64,000 nucleotides of DNA from Euzebyella marina (GCF_014855515.1 NZ_JACYFK010000001.1:62001-126000); one strand, 5' to 3'. Positions 36,401 to 46,164 are shown, numbered from the stretch's first letter. The notes: a model not told the origin generated them from the sequence alone. Translations and numbers: made by a program.

Positions 36401-36991
36401 ATGAATTTTGAGGACAACAGTACTTTAGTAAAAGCATTAATTGAAGGCAATGAAAAAGCCTATATGTTCTTGCTTAAAAAATATCATAGACAGCTTAACG
36501 CTTATGCCATTTCGTTGACACACGAACCTTCCAGTGCCCAGGACATCGTTCAAAATGTATTTTTAAAAACTTGGAAATCAAGAAAAAAGCTGAATGCAGA
36601 ATTTTCTATTAGAAGTTTTCTTTATAAATGTGTTTACAACGAGTTTCTAAACCATTATCAAAAAAACAAAGCCGTCTTTTTACTCCATCAAAAATACTTG
36701 GAATTTACCCATCAAACTATTGAAGAGAGTGATGACAATGTTATTGCCAAAATGATCGATTTGGTTAATAACGAGATAAAAAAACTTCCACCAAAATGCC
36801 AAAAAGTTTTCATTTTGAGTAAAAAAGAAGGACTGACAAACAGCGAAATCGCTAGCTATCTAAACATTTCAATAAAAACAGTCGAAGCCCAAATGACCAA
36901 GGCATTTGTAATTCTCAAAAATCGCCTTGGGGAACAATATACCAGTATTATGCTCTTAATTTTTGGTAATCAACTTACCGATAAAGCCTAG
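36401..36991 (+). CDS. ECF sigma factor (FecI-like)
   Basis: 196 residues from ATG 36401 (a GTG at 36383 in frame is the alternative). Region 2: LLKKYHRQLNAYAISLTHEPSSAQDIVQNVF; stated in part as SSAQDIVQNVFLKTW. Region 4: LPPKCQKVFILSKKEGLTNSEIASYLNIS, in part EIASYLNISIKTVEAQM, the DNA-binding helix-turn-helix. It is divergent from fecR with a 116-base gap that contains a TATTTTTG -7-like box (36336-36343) but no clear -33. It should direct RNA polymerase to the susC operon of locus 3. Confidence 0.93.
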   Translation: MNFEDNSTLVKALIEGNEKAYMFLLKKYHRQLNAYAISLTHEPSSAQDIVQNVFLKTWKSRKKLNAEFSIRSFLYKCVYNEFLNHYQKNKAVFLLHQKYLEFTHQTIEESDDNVIAKMIDLVNNEIKKLPPKCQKVFILSKKEGLTNSEIASYLNISIKTVEAQMTKAFVILKNRLGEQYTSIMLLIFGNQLTDKA

Positions 36992-37133
36992 TTTAGATTT
37001 TCTAGCCAAAGAAGTAAAAAAGATTCTCCTAAGTATTTTAAACAAAGGTTGAGGGCAATCTCCTCTTTTAATTTCTAGGCAAAAACCGTTAAAGAAGATT
37101 ATGAAGCTCGATCTTAGCTCTCAAGATAAACTT

Positions 37134-38528
37134 TCATTTACCCCTCTCCTCTCGTACCGAAGCAATCCAATCGCTGTGCAATTTTAAAAGCTCATTTACT
37201 ATTTCAGGCTTAGAGTCTACCAGATTGTTTCTCTCAGAAATATCATCATCAAGATTCACCAAATAAAGCTCGGGTAATTTGACGCTTTTTTCCTTCCCCA
37301 TCGGTTCGTTAACATTACCAATGAGCTTCCATGGTCCCTTTCTCACGACCCATTGCGCATTCTTATCGTCATAGCTGCCCAACTGCCAATGCACCGTCTC
37401 GTGTGCCGTTTCTAGCTTTTCATTTTTAATGATGGGCATCAAACTTTTGCCATCAACCTTCTCTTCTATTTTTGAGCCAGTGAGTTCGGCCACGGTACTA
37501 AACCAATCCATTTCCATGGCGAGTTGGTTTCTTACCTCACCCGCCGGAATCATTTGAGGATATCTAATGATAGCCGGGACTCGTATACCACCTTCAAACA
37601 TACTAAACTTACTTCCCCGATAAGGCCCTGAATTACCACCTCCCCAAAAAGCTCTTTCTTCAAGGGAATGCCCATGATCCGATTGAAAGATTACAATCGT
37701 ATTTTGGGTCATCTCTTCCTCATCCAAATAATCGAGTACTTCACCAATTTTCTCATCGGTGCTGGACACAAAAGCGGCATATTCCTTTCTCGGTGTTGTA
37801 AGATTACTGTAATGATCTAACCATTTTTTGTTTCCTTGGTAGGGATAATGGGGCGCATTAAAAGCCCAATAAATAAAAAATGGCTCTTTATTTTCTTGAC
37901 CAATGAAACCTTTTATTTCATCAACCATCAAGTCGGAAAAATGCTGGCCGGAATAATATACTTCTTCCGAATTTCGGTAAAGGTCATGTTTGTTCGGGCC
38001 ATCCCAAAAAAAGAAATGGGAAAAGTTATCGATACAACCCCTCTGATGACCAAAAAAATAATCAAACCCTTGTCCGTTGGGCAGATTCTGAGGTCTATGC
38101 CCCAAATGCCACTTACCAATCAATGCCGTGCGGTAACCATTATCTTTTAGTATTTCTGCCATGGTAATCTCTTCAGTCGGCAAACCATATTGACCGGTCG
38201 CTTCAGCCTTCTCCGGAATCGGCACATTATTTGGGAGACCTGCACGTAAATTAGTTTTTCCTGTCAGCAATGCCGCCCTCGACGGTGAGCAGACGGGGGC
38301 TCCGGCATAAAATTGTGTAAATCGCACACCTTCTTTGGCAAGCCTGTCCATATTCGGGGTGTATAGGTCTTTTGCTCCATAAGAGTTTAGGTCTATCGAA
38401 CCTTGGTCATCGGTTAAAATGACTATCACATTAGGTTTAGTAGGTTCTGCCTTTTGGGCGCAGGCGTAATAGCTGGCGGATAGAAAGAGTAAACAGAATA
38501 AATACGATTTATCAAAAATGGAGGTCAT
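37134..38528 (-). CDS. Secreted type I (formylglycine) sulfatase, arylsulfatase/GALNS-like
   Basis: 464 residues from ATG 38528; the frame is open to 38624 but the hydrophobic signal (YLFCLLFLSASYYACAQ) fits the later start, and could be a lipoprotein signal with Cys23. Motifs: metal-binding DD (40-41), activation C80-S-P-S-R84 with AALLTGK, GKWHLG (138-143), FDYFFGH, HAPHYPYQ-like NAPHYPYQG. The layout matches arylsulfatase A / N-acetylgalactosamine-6-sulfatase relatives. It is divergent from the sigma factor of locus 4 and convergent with the sigma of locus 3, so its operon membership is unclear; locus 4 is more likely. Confidence 0.92.
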   Translation of the reverse strand: MTSIFDKSYLFCLLFLSASYYACAQKAEPTKPNVIVILTDDQGSIDLNSYGAKDLYTPNMDRLAKEGVRFTQFYAGAPVCSPSRAALLTGKTNLRAGLPNNVPIPEKAEATGQYGLPTEEITMAEILKDNGYRTALIGKWHLGHRPQNLPNGQGFDYFFGHQRGCIDNFSHFFFWDGPNKHDLYRNSEEVYYSGQHFSDLMVDEIKGFIGQENKEPFFIYWAFNAPHYPYQGNKKWLDHYSNLTTPRKEYAAFVSSTDEKIGEVLDYLDEEEMTQNTIVIFQSDHGHSLEERAFWGGGNSGPYRGSKFSMFEGGIRVPAIIRYPQMIPAGEVRNQLAMEMDWFSTVAELTGSKIEEKVDGKSLMPIIKNEKLETAHETVHWQLGSYDDKNAQWVVRKGPWKLIGNVNEPMGKEKSVKLPELYLVNLDDDISERNNLVDSKPEIVNELLKLHSDWIASVREERGK

Positions 38529-38824
38529 GACTAAATAACTTTGGTAGGGTTGGTATTGGTGACTAAAATAGGCTTCTTTATTCAACACACCTAGAGAATT
38601 ACAAATCAAAAAAGCTGAAAACACCTTTTAGACATTGATTTGAAGGAACCTGCACTTAATCCTTCATATTCTATTTTAGAATAATTCATTCCTCTCCTCC
38701 CCAGACGCAACACACAATTTTAACACTTAAAAATGCGACTCATAAGAAACCTCACAGAAAGTAATCTTCTCGTTAATTAAGAATTTGTAAATTGCCGCCG
38801 CAAATTGTTTCGTATCCGAAAAAT
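38529..38824. other. Divergent intergenic region between sulfatase and sigma factor
   Basis: 296 bases with no gene. It must contain the promoters of both flanking genes. I see no exact TAnnTTTG box with a correctly spaced TTTG on either strand, and no convincing operator. Confidence 0.6.
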
Positions 38825-39406
38825 ATGATGCCAGAATATTCGCAGAATGTTAAAATCAAAACTTCCTCTCCTCATAGTGGTGAAGACGATTTTAACACTA
38901 TGTACAAATTCTATAAACCCAAATTGTTTGTTATCGCGAACAGCTACATCTCTTCAAAAGAAGACGTAGAAGAGATTGTTCACGATGTATTGATCAAACT
39001 TTGGGAGAAAAAAGACAAGCTAAACGTAAAGTCTAACTTTACCGCCTATGTCTATAGCATGACGCGCAATGCCTGTCTAGATTACCTAAGAGCGCGCAAA
39101 AACAAGCTATCAAAAGAATTAAGTGCAGACCAGCAAGAGTATTGGCTCAACTACTCGGCCCTTGCCGATGATGCAGCATCCAATATTATAGCAGACGAGC
39201 TTCAACATCTGGTCGATAATACCATTCAAGACCTACCCGAGAAATGCAAAAGAGTATTTCAAAAAAGTAGAATAGATGGTTTGGCACATAAGCAGATTTC
39301 AAAAGAAATGGAGATTTCTACAAAAACGGTAGAAAACCATATCACCAAGGCCTTACGAGAGCTCAAAACTGCCTTAAAGGAGTACCTTCCTCTATTTTTA
39401 TTCTAA
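38825..39406 (+). CDS. ECF sigma factor (FecI-like)
   Basis: 193 residues from ATG 38825 (a second ATG follows at once; the frame is open to a TTG at 38792). Region 2 contains YISSKEDVEEIVHDVLIKLW; region 4 contains LPEKCKRVFQKSR and HKQISKEMEISTKTVENHI. It lies 71 bases before the fecR gene on the same strand, the standard sigma, anti-sigma, susC, susD order. It would activate the susCD of locus 4. Confidence 0.93.
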   Translation: MMPEYSQNVKIKTSSPHSGEDDFNTMYKFYKPKLFVIANSYISSKEDVEEIVHDVLIKLWEKKDKLNVKSNFTAYVYSMTRNACLDYLRARKNKLSKELSADQQEYWLNYSALADDAASNIIADELQHLVDNTIQDLPEKCKRVFQKSRIDGLAHKQISKEMEISTKTVENHITKALRELKTALKEYLPLFLF

Positions 39407-39477
39407 ATTTTCTTTTTTCGACTAGGGGGTATCATTGATTATTGCGTCTAGTTAATGAACACTGACCTCTGACCAAA

Positions 39478-40422
39478 ATGAACAAAAGGGATATTAAAGC
39501 CTTAATTGAAGGAAAACTTTCGGGCAACCGAAAGCAGGAAGTCATAAAATGGCTCCTGAAAAATCCGCAGCAACAGCAACGTTACAACAAAATGAAAGCT
39601 GAACATGTTGCTCGGCTTTTGAGGTCTTCCGAACCCGATTCCCTAAATACCGCAAAACGCAGGAGAAATAATTTATACCAATTACTTGGCTATGCAGCTG
39701 TAGTATTAGTGCTTTTCTCACTATCCTTTTTATTCTTGCCATCAGAGAAACCTAGTGAGGTCACCATACCGCAAATAGTACAAACCGCTACGGCCATTGG
39801 TGAGAATAGAACGATTGAATTACCCGACGGATCTAAAATAACACTGAACGCGAACACTTCCTTATCATTTCCTCAGACGTTTTCAGATACGATTCGAGAA
39901 GTAAGCCTAAGCGGCGAAGCTTTCTTTGATGTTACCCATGATTCCGACAGGCCTTTTATTGTTTCAACCGATAACGGAATGAAAATTCAGGTATTGGGCA
40001 CTACTTTCAACGTAAAGTCGTACCCTGAAGACCAAAATGTAGAAACCACCTTGGTTTCCGGGAAGGTCAGGGTAGTAGAAGAAAAAGACCATAAGACCGT
40101 AGTGCTTAACCCTTCGCAAAGGGCCACCTATGACAAGAACGAAGACAAGTTGATTGTCGACAAAGTAGAAACGGAAAACTTGACCGCTTGGCGATTGGGA
40201 AAATTGGTCTACGACGAAACCCCGATTCATCAGGTCATACGTGATTTACAGAGAAGGTTCAGCATATCGATTTCGGTCGAATCACCCGAAATAATGAATT
40301 ATGAGTACACGGGAACTTTCGACAACCTTTCTATAGAACAGATTATGGACCTCTTTGAGGTTTCATCACCCATACTTTATAAAAAGAACAATAATAAAAT
40401 CACCTTGTATATGAATAAATAG
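39478..40422 (+). CDS. FecR-type anti-sigma factor
   Basis: 314 residues, normal length. Cytoplasmic head, one membrane helix (about 69-87), periplasmic FecR core with NRTIELPDGSKITLNANTSL, stated in part as LPDGSKITLNANTSL, GEAFFDVTHD and VLGTTFNVKSY, and a C-terminal DUF4974 domain (IHQVIRDLQRRFSISI). It controls the sigma factor immediately upstream and is read by the STN domain of the SusC 98 bases downstream. Confidence 0.94.
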   Translation: MNKRDIKALIEGKLSGNRKQEVIKWLLKNPQQQQRYNKMKAEHVARLLRSSEPDSLNTAKRRRNNLYQLLGYAAVVLVLFSLSFLFLPSEKPSEVTIPQIVQTATAIGENRTIELPDGSKITLNANTSLSFPQTFSDTIREVSLSGEAFFDVTHDSDRPFIVSTDNGMKIQVLGTTFNVKSYPEDQNVETTLVSGKVRVVEEKDHKTVVLNPSQRATYDKNEDKLIVDKVETENLTAWRLGKLVYDETPIHQVIRDLQRRFSISISVESPEIMNYEYTGTFDNLSIEQIMDLFEVSSPILYKKNNNKITLYMNK

Positions 40423-40429
40423 AAACTAA

Positions 40430-40468
40430 CAAAAAAAGAAGAGGAAAGTGCGGCAACACCCTCCTCTT
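40430..40468 (-). terminator. Antisense-strand intrinsic terminator in the fecR-susC gap (locus 4)
   Basis: On the minus strand, arms 40468-40457 and 40450-40439 form a continuous 12-base stem with hexaloop TTGCCG, followed by C and seven Ts (40437-40431). Positions 40460/40447 and 40461/40446 are G-U pairs in minus-strand RNA but A-C mismatches in sense RNA. The genes here run on the plus strand, so the terminator serves antisense RNA. Confidence 0.7.
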
Positions 40469-40520
40469 TGGAAAATTATTTAACTACCTAGTAATTAAAC
40501 AACTTAAACTATTCAAAATT

Positions 40521-43500
40521 ATGGAAAAAAAGGATCATTTTTTTTCAAAGGTCCCTATTATCAGGATAATGAAAATCTACGTCGTCTTAGTGGCCATTAC
40601 TCTGGGCAAATTATTTGCTTCTGAGGTCAATGCCCAAAACATCTCGTTAGAGTTAAACAACGTAAGGCTAAAGAAGATACTCAACGAAATCGAGCGCAAA
40701 AGCGAATTCAGCTTTTTTTACAACAACAGTATCATTGACGTCTACAAAAAGCAGTCTTTGAATGTCGAGAACAAGAATCTTTCAGAAGTACTGGAAGCTC
40801 TTTTCGAAGATTCGAACATTGATTTTAGTTTCGTTCGTGATCAAATCATTTTATTTCCTAAAGACAGCCCGGAAATAAAAGAAAAAATCGAAAACCTATT
40901 GAACGGGCAAGTAGATAAACTGCCTTCGGTCTTGAGCCCGCAAAAAATCAACGAGCTCATTCAGACCAATGTACAATTTACTGTTCAAGGGGTTGTTACC
41001 GATAATGCGGGTACCCCAATACCGGGTGTTTCCGTTGTGGTGAAAGGCACTTCAAAAGGTACTGCTACCGATTTTGATGGTAATTATAGTATCATGGCAG
41101 ATACCGGTGATGTTCTTTCTTTCAGTTACATCGGCTTTACTACCAAAGAAGTTGAGGTTCAAAGCGAGCAGACCATCAATGTTACCCTTGAGGAAAACGT
41201 TGACGCCCTTGAAGAGGTTGTCGTAGTCGGTTATGGTACTCAAAGAAAATCTGACCTTACTGGTGCCGTAAGCGCGGTAAGCAGCGAAGATCTTTTAAAA
41301 GCTCCGGTAAATAACGCCCTTCAAGGTATGAGAGGTAAGGTTGCCGGTGTGAATGTGTTCTTGAACTCTGGTTCTCCTACGGGATCACCAAGAATCGTAA
41401 TTCGTGGTGTGGGAACCATCAACTCTTCATCTGACCCTCTTTATGTAGTGGATGGTGTTGTAATGGATGATATTAAGTTCATCAACCCTAACGATATTGA
41501 GCGTATGGAGGTTCTTAAAGATGCTTCCTCTGCTTCTATTTATGGTGCGCGTGGTGCCAACGGTGTTGTTTTGATCACTACCAAAAGAGGTGGTCAAGAA
41601 GGAAAAGTAACCATTGGTTATGATGGCTTTATCAGCGTTGGAAGCATTCGTAAAAAGATGGACCTTTTAAATGCAGATGAGTGGCTAGAGGTTGTTAGAA
41701 CAGGTATGGAGAACACTCCAAAATACCGTCCTGATTCTCCAGCTCCGGTATTTACTACGAACGATCCGAATCTATTTGATGCTAATGGCAACCCATTATA
41801 TGATACCGATTGGCAAGATGAGGCTACTAGAACTGCCTTTTCAACCAACCACCAATTATCGGTTCAGCAGGGTAACGAGAAATCTTCTGTGGGGGTTTTC
41901 CTTAACTATTCTCACGTTGAAGGTATCATGTTGAACAACAAGTTAGACCGTATCAGCGGTAAGATTGCCTATGATGTTACACCTAAAGATTGGTTGAAAA
42001 TCGGTGTAAACCTTATGGTGAACGATGTGAAGGATACTGAATTCGAAGAAGGTGGCGGTGGTCAAGTACCACGTAGAACGATGATCGAGATGCCTCCTAT
42101 CTTTCCGGTAAAATTCCCTGATGGAACATGGAGCAATAGCCAAATGATTTCAGATGCCTATAACTTGGAGTCTATGGCCAACCCTGTTCACGTATTGGAA
42201 ACACAAGAACGTTTCTGGGAAAGAAACCAGTTGTTCGGTAACTTCTACGTTAACTTCAACATTCTACCTGGTCTTGACTTCAGAACCCAATTCGGTTTTG
42301 ATAAGAACATCAGAAATAAAAAAGAATACTCTCCAAGAGATTTGGTCAACATTTCAGCACCTGATGGCTTTGGTAGAATATTCAACGAAAAAAGCACCTA
42401 CTGGCAGCAAGAAAATTACTTGACATACACCAATGATTTTGGTAAGCACAGAATCAACACCATGTTAGGTTTAAGCTGGCAAGAGCGTCAGTACGAGTCT
42501 TCTACTATCTTCGCAAGAGGGTTTAGCGATGATTTCTTCAAGTACAACAATATCGGTTCTGCCAGTAACCCTAGCGCACCCGAATCTGCTACTGAAGAAT
42601 GGGCATTGAACTCGTACTTCGTAAGGGCCGGTTATACTTTTGATGACAAATATCTGATTACTTTGACCGCAAGGGCCGATGGTTCTTCAAGGTTCGGTAA
42701 AGACAACAAGTATGGTTTCTTCCCATCCATCGGTGCTGGTTGGAATATCAATGAAGAATCGTTCATGGAGAACCTTGAGTTCATCAACCGTTTGAAATTA
42801 CGTGGTAGTTACGGTATCACCGGTAACACTGAAATTCCTCCTTACAGCTCTTTGGCAACCGTTTCTGCCGGAACTGTTTTGTTGAACGGTACCCGTGTTA
42901 GCTCTAGTTCTGTTAACAGATTGGCCAACCCAGGTTTGGAATGGGAAAAGACAAGCCAGTTTGATATAGGTCTTGATTTAGCGGCCTTCAATTACCGTTT
43001 ACGTTTTGAATTCGATTACTACGACAAATTGACCAAAGATCTATTGTTAGATAGACCGGTACCTTATACTTCAGGGTTTACCTCTGTAAGAGATAATATC
43101 GGTTCTGTTTCCAACAAAGGTATCGAGGCCATGGTTTCTGGAGAAATTATTCGTGGTACCGATTTCGGATGGGAATCTTCATTCAACATGAACTACAACA
43201 AGAACACCATCGAGAGTTTGGGTGAAAATGATGAGGATATCGAGCCAGGTCCGTTTTGGGTATCAGGTAGCCAGACAATCCTTCGTGTAGGTGAATCTCT
43301 AAGTTCATTCTATGGCTATGAGCGATTGGGCACTTGGGGAACCGACGAAGTAGCTGAAGCTGCTGAAGTGGGTGCAGTACCTGGTGAAGCTAAGCGTTCT
43401 GCTGATAAGAGAATTCTTGGTAAAGGTTTACCTGATGTTACCGGTAGCTTTATCAACAACTTTAGATATAAGAATTTTGACTTCACGGCCGATATTCAAT

Positions 43501-43943
43501 TTGTTGCCGGTGTTGAAATCATGCAGCAGTACTACCACTCTACTGAAGACCGTTCAGGTATCGCCAACGGTTTGGCAAGTATTCTTTATGACGGATGGAC
43601 CGAGGACAATCAGAACACCATGGTTCAGGAAATCAGAAACCAAGCTTACGCCGGGCAGAACAGCCAGGTTGACAGCAGATGGGTAGTTGACGGGTCTTAC
43701 ATTAGAGGTAACCTTTTCTCTTTAGGTTACAATTTCGATCAGCAATTCTTAGATCTATTCGGTTTCAATAGCCTTAGGGTTTACGCAAGTTTGGAGAATG
43801 CTTTTGTAATCCATTCAAAAGACTTCCAAGGATATGATCCGGAAGCTTCTTCTTGGGACAATAACCAGTGGGGACAGAATATTTTTTTCTTCCAGTACCC
43901 AAAACCAAGAACTTTCACCTTGGGTTGTAGCCTTAAATTTTAA
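40521..43943 (+). CDS. SusC/RagA-type transporter with STN signalling domain
   Basis: 1140 residues. Polar N-tail then signal (MKIYVVLVAITLGKLFA, cut near VNA-Q about 39), STN domain (about 40-115, RLKKILNEIERKSEFSFFY), linker, carboxypeptidase-regulatory-like domain (about 150-230), EEVVVVGYGTQ TonB-box region, plug (LYVVDGVVM, GARGANGVVLITTKR) and barrel. Codon choice leans to C-ending forms (AAC, TTC, TAC) and GGT more than in the SusC at 31535-34972, which suggests strong expression. The stop shares bases with an in-frame upstream ATG of susD (TAATG). Confidence 0.94.
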   Translation: MEKKDHFFSKVPIIRIMKIYVVLVAITLGKLFASEVNAQNISLELNNVRLKKILNEIERKSEFSFFYNNSIIDVYKKQSLNVENKNLSEVLEALFEDSNIDFSFVRDQIILFPKDSPEIKEKIENLLNGQVDKLPSVLSPQKINELIQTNVQFTVQGVVTDNAGTPIPGVSVVVKGTSKGTATDFDGNYSIMADTGDVLSFSYIGFTTKEVEVQSEQTINVTLEENVDALEEVVVVGYGTQRKSDLTGAVSAVSSEDLLKAPVNNALQGMRGKVAGVNVFLNSGSPTGSPRIVIRGVGTINSSSDPLYVVDGVVMDDIKFINPNDIERMEVLKDASSASIYGARGANGVVLITTKRGGQEGKVTIGYDGFISVGSIRKKMDLLNADEWLEVVRTGMENTPKYRPDSPAPVFTTNDPNLFDANGNPLYDTDWQDEATRTAFSTNHQLSVQQGNEKSSVGVFLNYSHVEGIMLNNKLDRISGKIAYDVTPKDWLKIGVNLMVNDVKDTEFEEGGGGQVPRRTMIEMPPIFPVKFPDGTWSNSQMISDAYNLESMANPVHVLETQERFWERNQLFGNFYVNFNILPGLDFRTQFGFDKNIRNKKEYSPRDLVNISAPDGFGRIFNEKSTYWQQENYLTYTNDFGKHRINTMLGLSWQERQYESSTIFARGFSDDFFKYNNIGSASNPSAPESATEEWALNSYFVRAGYTFDDKYLITLTARADGSSRFGKDNKYGFFPSIGAGWNINEESFMENLEFINRLKLRGSYGITGNTEIPPYSSLATVSAGTVLLNGTRVSSSSVNRLANPGLEWEKTSQFDIGLDLAAFNYRLRFEFDYYDKLTKDLLLDRPVPYTSGFTSVRDNIGSVSNKGIEAMVSGEIIRGTDFGWESSFNMNYNKNTIESLGENDEDIEPGPFWVSGSQTILRVGESLSSFYGYERLGTWGTDEVAEAAEVGAVPGEAKRSADKRILGKGLPDVTGSFINNFRYKNFDFTADIQFVAGVEIMQQYYHSTEDRSGIANGLASILYDGWTEDNQNTMVQEIRNQAYAGQNSQVDSRWVVDGSYIRGNLFSLGYNFDQQFLDLFGFNSLRVYASLENAFVIHSKDFQGYDPEASSWDNNQWGQNIFFFQYPKPRTFTLGCSLKF

Positions 43944-43963
43944 TGCTTAAAAAAGAAAACATC

Positions 43964-45538
43964 ATGAAAATTAAATATATAGCTTGTTTAATAGGACTCG
44001 TTTTATTGGGGTCATGTGACGATTTCCTTGAAGAGGAACCGCTAAGCGAATTGAGCTCTGACCAGTTCTTTTCTGAGCCCGATCAGGCCTATAGTGCAGT
44101 TAACTCCTTATACAGAAACGGCGCACCTAACCTTACCGATGGTGGTGTATATAGTGGTACCCCATTAATGTTGGGCGCTTATATGAGCGGTTTCTTCACC
44201 AATGAGTACGCAGGTCAAGAATTACATGTAAGCAACACGCAACAATTGACCCTGAACGGTGATAACATCGGAGGTTATTTGCAGGATAGGTGGAGAGAAC
44301 TTTATCTAGGTATCTCAAGGGCCAATAACGCCATTAAATACATTCCTGAGACTCCAGACCTAACGGATGCTCAGCGTAACCAACTAATTGCCGAAGCCAA
44401 ATTCTTTAGAGCTTTTGCTTATTACTATTTGGTAAGATGGTTTGGGCCAGTGCCTTTGACTACCGAGCCTTACGAATCGTTGGATGGTCTTTATTTGGAA
44501 AGAAGCCCTATCGCCGATGTTTACGGTTTGATAGAGTCTGATCTTACCGATGCTTTGGAGCAAGGTAACTTACCCAAAACAACCATGGTCGATAACGGTA
44601 AAAGGGTAACTGCAGGTGCCGTGGCCACGTTACTTGCTGACGTTTATTTGACTATGAGCGGTAATCCTTTGAACGTTGATAGGTATGCCGATGCAGCTGG
44701 CTTGGCGCAAGACATTATCAATGGTGAATATGGTTCTTATGCATTGGTTCAGCACGATGAAGTTGATGGAGCTATAGACTTTGAGAATTCTGCTTATAAC
44801 AAGATCAGAAAGTCAGATGCATCTGCTAGCGAGCATATTTACATCAAAGAGTACGATCCAGAAATCGGTACGGCCGTATATCCAAGATACTCTTATCCTG
44901 TAGCTTTGGCTTCAGAAGTATTGTACGATATTACCAACGGTGCCTACCAACCTTCTGATCAATTCTTGAATTTCTATAATTCCGATATTGATCTTAGGGC
45001 GCAAGAAAGACAGTTCTTTCACAGTACTTACCTACCAACAGGTCAGACTTTCGAAACTGCTCCTTTCGTATGGCACGATGACACCGCAATTTTTGAAACT
45101 GCCAACTCAGGCAAAGATTTCGCAGTGTATAGCTACTCAGATGTATTGTTGATCGCTGCCGAAGCGATTGCCATGTCAAGTGGTGTAAACGCGAATGCAG
45201 TTGATTATTTGGCACAAGTACGTGGTAGAGCTTATTGGACGACCGATGCGACCACTATTACTTCTGAATTGTCAGGTTTGGGTACCGATGCTTTCGTTGA
45301 AGAGGTTTGGAAGGAAAGACATAGAGAATTGGTTTTCGAATTTAGAAACTGGTTCGACATCGTTCGTACAGGTCAATTTCCTGTAGCTGATGCTCCTGGA
45401 ACCATCTCTTTCGTGGCTGCTGTTGGACACACCACTGAAAACGGAAAACAAATTCAACAAAAACACATGTTATTACCCTTACCAGGGCCTGAACTACAGA
45501 GAAATCCTAGTTTAGGAAGCGATAACAACGGCTATTAA
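43964..45538 (+). CDS. SusD/RagB-family substrate-binding lipoprotein
   Basis: 524 residues from ATG 43964, giving a signal ending at Cys18 (LLGSC) followed by DDFLEEEPL, the acidic surface-export type. ATG 43943 overlapping the susC stop is an alternative and may serve coupling. SusD features: FFRAFAYYYLVRWFGPVPLT (in part AYYYLVRWFGPVP), YSDVLLIAAEAIA, WKERHRELVFEFRNWFDIVRT (in part RHRELVFEFRNWFDIV). The terminator at 45557-45590 closes the operon. With a sulfatase next to the sigma gene, a sulfated glycan is a reasonable guess. Confidence 0.93.
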   Translation: MKIKYIACLIGLVLLGSCDDFLEEEPLSELSSDQFFSEPDQAYSAVNSLYRNGAPNLTDGGVYSGTPLMLGAYMSGFFTNEYAGQELHVSNTQQLTLNGDNIGGYLQDRWRELYLGISRANNAIKYIPETPDLTDAQRNQLIAEAKFFRAFAYYYLVRWFGPVPLTTEPYESLDGLYLERSPIADVYGLIESDLTDALEQGNLPKTTMVDNGKRVTAGAVATLLADVYLTMSGNPLNVDRYADAAGLAQDIINGEYGSYALVQHDEVDGAIDFENSAYNKIRKSDASASEHIYIKEYDPEIGTAVYPRYSYPVALASEVLYDITNGAYQPSDQFLNFYNSDIDLRAQERQFFHSTYLPTGQTFETAPFVWHDDTAIFETANSGKDFAVYSYSDVLLIAAEAIAMSSGVNANAVDYLAQVRGRAYWTTDATTITSELSGLGTDAFVEEVWKERHRELVFEFRNWFDIVRTGQFPVADAPGTISFVAAVGHTTENGKQIQQKHMLLPLPGPELQRNPSLGSDNNGY

Positions 45539-45556
45539 CCAAACGGCCACTTATGT

Positions 45557-45590
45557 AAAAACCACCAACTTTCGTTGGTGGTTTTTTTAT
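45557..45590. terminator. Bidirectional intrinsic terminator between susD and the minus-strand sigma gene
   Basis: AAAAACCACCAA (45557-45568) and TTGGTGGTTTTT (45575-45586) are perfect arms with loop CTTTCG; Ts continue to 45588. The A-tract on the other side gives a T-run on the minus strand too, so it can stop both convergent transcripts. Confidence 0.88.
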
Positions 45591-45625
45591 TTCTGTACCT
45601 TTGGTTCGTCTAAATCTGTACTCTT

Positions 45626-46150
45626 CTAATACACCTTAAAATATTGAAGGGCATTGCTAATATGCGTTTCAACGGTACGTATAGAAATGTCGAGTTCTTC
45701 GGCAATTTCTTTGTTACGGTAATTCTTTATTCGACTTAAATAGAAAACGTTTCTACATTTTCGCGGCAAACGGCTTAATAGATTTTTAAACTCTGATTCT
45801 AAATCGGTCTCCTTTTGCTTTTCTTCAATTTCATTGACCCCTGGCAATGCTTCAATGATGGTCTCATCTAAATCGACGTATCTATTATTGCGATAAACAT
45901 TGATGATTTTATGTCGAAGAGCCGTTACTAAATAAGCCTCTAAGTTGACGATATTCAAATGACTTCGCTTCATCCAAAGAGTGGTAAAGAGTTCTTGAAT
46001 AATATCTTCACTCAGTTGGCCGTCAGTTATCATTGCCTGTGAATACCTATATAATCGGTCAAAATATTTGTTGTAGACCATTTGAAAAGAAACATTGTCT
46101 CCCCGCTTAATTCCGTCTATCAGTTGTCTATCAGAAATTTGGCTGTTCAT
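45626..46150 (-). CDS. ECF sigma factor (FecI-like), separated from its fecR
   Basis: 174 residues. Region 2: SEDIIQELFTTLWMKRSHL; region 4: LPRKCRNVFYLSRIKNYRNKEIAEELDIS, in part NKEIAEELDISIRTVETHI. Normal for the Bacteroidota FecI-like group. Unusual position: it is at the far 3' end of locus 5, beyond the susC, susD and phosphatase-fold genes, and a hairpin terminator (46252-46278) separates it from them, so it needs its own promoter. No other sigma gene is near the fecR at 52522-53463, so the two probably work together, though this is not proven. Confidence 0.92.
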   Translation of the reverse strand: MNSQISDRQLIDGIKRGDNVSFQMVYNKYFDRLYRYSQAMITDGQLSEDIIQELFTTLWMKRSHLNIVNLEAYLVTALRHKIINVYRNNRYVDLDETIIEALPGVNEIEEKQKETDLESEFKNLLSRLPRKCRNVFYLSRIKNYRNKEIAEELDISIRTVETHISNALQYFKVY

Positions 46151-46164
46151 CTAATGGGTGGTAT

